Source of the DNA: a virus
IMG/VR virus record: IMGVR_UViG_3300046323_000362
Coordinates: 1 to 42,954 of that record
DNA length: 42,954 nucleotides
Strand: one strand, 5' to 3'
Made by a program: the position numbers and the translations under genes. This document shows, one piece after another, positions 41,401-42,954 of the stretch; the stretch's first letter is position 1; each line of letters starts with the position of its first letter. The notes below the pieces were generated by a model. It did no database searches, was not told the DNA's origin, and saw nothing but the letters and a program-made list of their open reading frames with translations.

Positions 41401-42015
41401 TTACTTTAATAAAAATTTAACAGGGTATTGGTAGTTACCCCCATGGTACTCCTTCATAACTTGTTCCCAATTACCGTACTTGTTGTATAGGTAGTTCAAG
41501 TAGGTTATCATAATGTCTACTTGTTTTTCTTCGTTAAATCTACCTCTTTTGCTAGTACCCTTTAACTTACACATCTCATTCCAAGTACCCTCTAAGAATT
41601 GGAATTGGCCTTTAGCTGTAGAGTGATCGTTCTTTGCATCTACATCAAACCTGCTCTCTTTATAAGATACCCACCAAACAAGTGTTGCAGGTATTTTAGC
41701 CTCTTCTATTTTATCTCTGTACTTCAAAGACAGTCTTTTAAAGGTAGCATACTGATCTGCTGTAAGGCTAAAACCTATGTTACTCTTAAGATCTTCCACA
41801 TAAGTTTCTTCTCTTAGGGGTGCCTTTATTAAAGCAATCCTTTTTTCTTTCTGCTTCACAACCTTCTCTAGGTGTTCTTTTTCTGTCACTAACTTCATAG
41901 CTGAAATAAGTGTGCCTCCAAGGGCTAATAGAAGTACAGTAGTTATCACTTTGTACTTTAATAGTTTGTAAGTTCTTTCAAAAAGTAAACTCTCATTGTT
42001 AAATTTGTATACCAT
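41401..42015 (-). CDS. Membrane-anchored lytic transglycosylase (SLT-type)
   Basis: 204 residues. A transmembrane helix at about 23-42 (VITTVLLLALGGTLISAMKL) precedes a coiled region, then an SLT/lysozyme-like domain: VWWVSYKESRFD with catalytic Glu120, then AKGQFQFLEGTWNEM, and HGGNYQYPVKFLL near the end. This is the fold of enzymes that cleave peptidoglycan glycan strands. The N-terminal anchor suggests a periplasm-facing enzyme, perhaps a signal-anchor endolysin or a wall remodelling enzyme. It is located in the leftward block together with replication and nucleotide genes rather than beside an obvious holin. Confidence 0.87.
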   Translation of the reverse strand: MVYKFNNESLLFERTYKLLKYKVITTVLLLALGGTLISAMKLVTEKEHLEKVVKQKEKRIALIKAPLREETYVEDLKSNIGFSLTADQYATFKRLSLKYRDKIEEAKIPATLVWWVSYKESRFDVDAKNDHSTAKGQFQFLEGTWNEMCKLKGTSKRGRFNEEKQVDIMITYLNYLYNKYGNWEQVMKEYHGGNYQYPVKFLLK

Positions 42016-42031
42016 AATATTGTCTTTTTAA

Positions 42032-42310
42032 TTACACTAAATCTCCTTCTTTAATACTAAAATCATCACAGTAACCCTTACATAACTTAGACGGTCTCCA
42101 ACCACAAGGAAATACTGTTTTTATTTGCTCTTGTCTGGTAAACAACTTTACTTCCTCGTTCTCAGGATCAACAGTGCCGGTAAGTTTATTAATAACACTA
42201 GGGCAGTTTTTACAAGGTACTTTATGTATCTCTTTATACCTGTTTGGGTACTTAAGTTCAACCTCTCTGTGGCTATCTAAACTTTTTTGTATTTTAGTTT
42301 TTAAATCCAT
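42032..42310 (-). CDS. Cysteine-rich small protein, first gene of its unit
   Basis: 92 residues with cysteines in VPCKNCPS, VFPCGWRPSKLCKGYC, likely forming a metal site. N-terminal helix KIQKSLDSHREVELKYPNRY. It follows a promoter by 27 nt and precedes the lytic transglycosylase gene by 16 bp. No known family. Confidence 0.72.
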   Translation of the reverse strand: MDLKTKIQKSLDSHREVELKYPNRYKEIHKVPCKNCPSVINKLTGTVDPENEEVKLFTRQEQIKTVFPCGWRPSKLCKGYCDDFSIKEGDLV

Positions 42311-42336
42311 AAGTTTAATGTTTTAATTCTACTATG

Positions 42337-42368
42337 CAAAATTACGTATAATATTTAACATGTGCAAG
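42337..42368 (-). promoter_or_regulatory. Leftward promoter of the thymidylate synthase unit
   Basis: Minus strand: CTTG (42365-42368), 20 bp, TAATTTTG (42337-42344) followed by CAT. The first start codon (42310) is 27 nt downstream. It follows the ribonucleotide reductase terminator. Confidence 0.8.
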
Positions 42369-42395
42369 AAAAAGTTAAACTTTTTTTAACTCCAT

Positions 42396-42420
42396 AAAAA
42401 AACCCTCTATTTCTAGAGGG
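42396..42420 (-). terminator. Terminator of the ribonucleotide reductase gene
   Basis: Minus strand: perfect 7-bp stem (42414-42420 with 42403-42409), TTTC loop on the plus strand, then seven T (A at 42396-42402 on the plus strand). It lies 30 bp after the reductase stop. Confidence 0.85.
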
Positions 42421-42449
42421 TCAAAAACAAAAAAATAATAGAAAATTAA

Positions 42450-42954
42450 TTAGCCTTCACAGCTAGAACACTCCATAAGGTTTCTACTAACCTCTTGTGC
42501 CATATTAACACTTCTTTGGTAGTATAAAGTTTTAATTCCTAGGTTCCATGCTTCAAAAAACAAAGCATTCACATCTTTCAAAGATGTCTCAGGGTGTATC
42601 ATTAAATTCAATGACTGACCTTGATCTATAAACTTCTGTCTCTGAGCAGCTTGTTGAACTATCTCTAGTTGGCTGATCTCTCCAAAAGTCTTGAATACAA
42701 ACTTTTCTTTTTCGTCTAAGATATCTAAGTGTTGTACAGAACCTCCTTTTAAAAGGATGCTGTTCCAAACCTCTGGTGTATCTTGATCTTTATCTTTTAA
42801 TAACTTTTTTAAGTAAGGGTTTCTGTAAACAAACTTACCTTTGGCCAAATCTTTAATGAAATAGTTTGATTGTAATGGCTCAATACTAGGGCTAACTTGT
42901 CCTAGAATAAAAGAAGAACTAGTCGTAGGGGCAATTGCCAATCTAGTAGTAAAT
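42450..42954 (-). CDS. Ribonucleotide reductase large subunit, C-terminal part
   Basis: The gene runs in from the right edge; 167 C-terminal residues are visible and the 5' end is outside. LAIAPTTSSSF and QVSPSIEPL belong to the conserved nucleotide-reductase core, and the chain ends CSSCEG, the flexible C-terminal Cys pair that re-reduces the active site of class I and II reductases. It converts ribonucleotides to deoxyribonucleotides. Class I is more likely from the strand layout, but a small subunit is not in view. A hairpin terminator follows. It fits the phage's dNTP supply set. Confidence 0.92.
   Translation of the reverse strand, partial: FTTRLAIAPTTSSSFILGQVSPSIEPLQSNYFIKDLAKGKFVYRNPYLKKLLKDKDQDTPEVWNSILLKGGSVQHLDILDEKEKFVFKTFGEISQLEIVQQAAQRQKFIDQGQSLNLMIHPETSLKDVNALFFEAWNLGIKTLYYQRSVNMAQEVSRNLMECSSCEG

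Noticed and set aside
24450-41817. Plus-strand frames opposite the leftward genes (for example near 29824, 36589 and 38474)
   Set aside because: They overlap well-supported minus-strand genes such as polymerase and thymidylate synthase and have no matching signals.
1-42954. tRNA genes, CRISPR arrays, insertion sequences or integrase attachment sites
   Set aside because: No cloverleaf-like segments, regular repeat-spacer arrays, transposases or integrases were seen.

Overview
This window looks like part of a lytic tailed-phage genome (or prophage-like contig) infecting a member of the Bacteroidota. The reasons are its phage gene content, AT-rich DNA, lack of clear Shine-Dalgarno sequences, and nine promoters of the Bacteroidota type (TTTG or CTTG, then exactly 20 bp, then TAnnTTTG, usually followed by CA). 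The giant virion-type proteins, modular short-repeat structural proteins, T7-like family A polymerase and two opposed gene blocks resemble crAss-like phages and related short-tailed Bacteroidota phages. That assignment is an inference: no capsid, portal or terminase gene lies in the window. The standard genetic code is used, with TAG acting as a real stop in several genes.

Rightward block (1-23511): six very long genes. The first two (3-2258, open at the left edge, and 2239-4212) are modular repeat proteins of structural type. The next (4274-7129) is an unrecognised large protein. Three giants of about 1900, 1608 and 1904 residues follow. They look like polyvalent proteins packaged in the virion and delivered into the host: they carry hydrophobic segments, an ADP-ribosyltransferase-like segment, two HExxH metallopeptidase motifs, an HDFFGH domain and a GNAT acetyltransferase. 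Three promoters (before 4274, 12876 and 17797) and a hairpin terminator at 17709 divide this block into transcription units.

A bidirectional terminator at 23517-23557 separates it from the leftward block (23566-42954). The leftward block holds about 35 small, tightly packed genes with ATGA or TAATG junctions. They are grouped into about six units, each headed by a promoter (before 42310, 37578, 33441, 31399, 27762 and 24804), plus the tail of a ribonucleotide reductase gene at the right edge. Together they form a replication and nucleotide-metabolism programme. Replication: DnaB-like helicase with an acidic C-terminal tail, DNA polymerase A, a BT4734/AEP-type primase-like protein, and an SbcD/Mre11-like phosphoesterase. 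dNTP supply: ribonucleotide reductase, thymidylate synthase, dUTPase, dNMP kinase, a HAD phosphatase and a phosphoribosyltransferase-like protein. Envelope: an L,D-transpeptidase, a membrane-anchored lytic transglycosylase and several small membrane proteins. Selfish element: an HNH homing endonuclease upstream of the polymerase.

The most striking non-coding feature is a mirror-symmetric array of six TGTTCA/TGAACA half-sites (31478-31548) between the helicase terminator and the promoter of the polymerase operon. It is a candidate operator or replication origin. Three small genes of 33-55 codons are proposed in gaps from direct translation.
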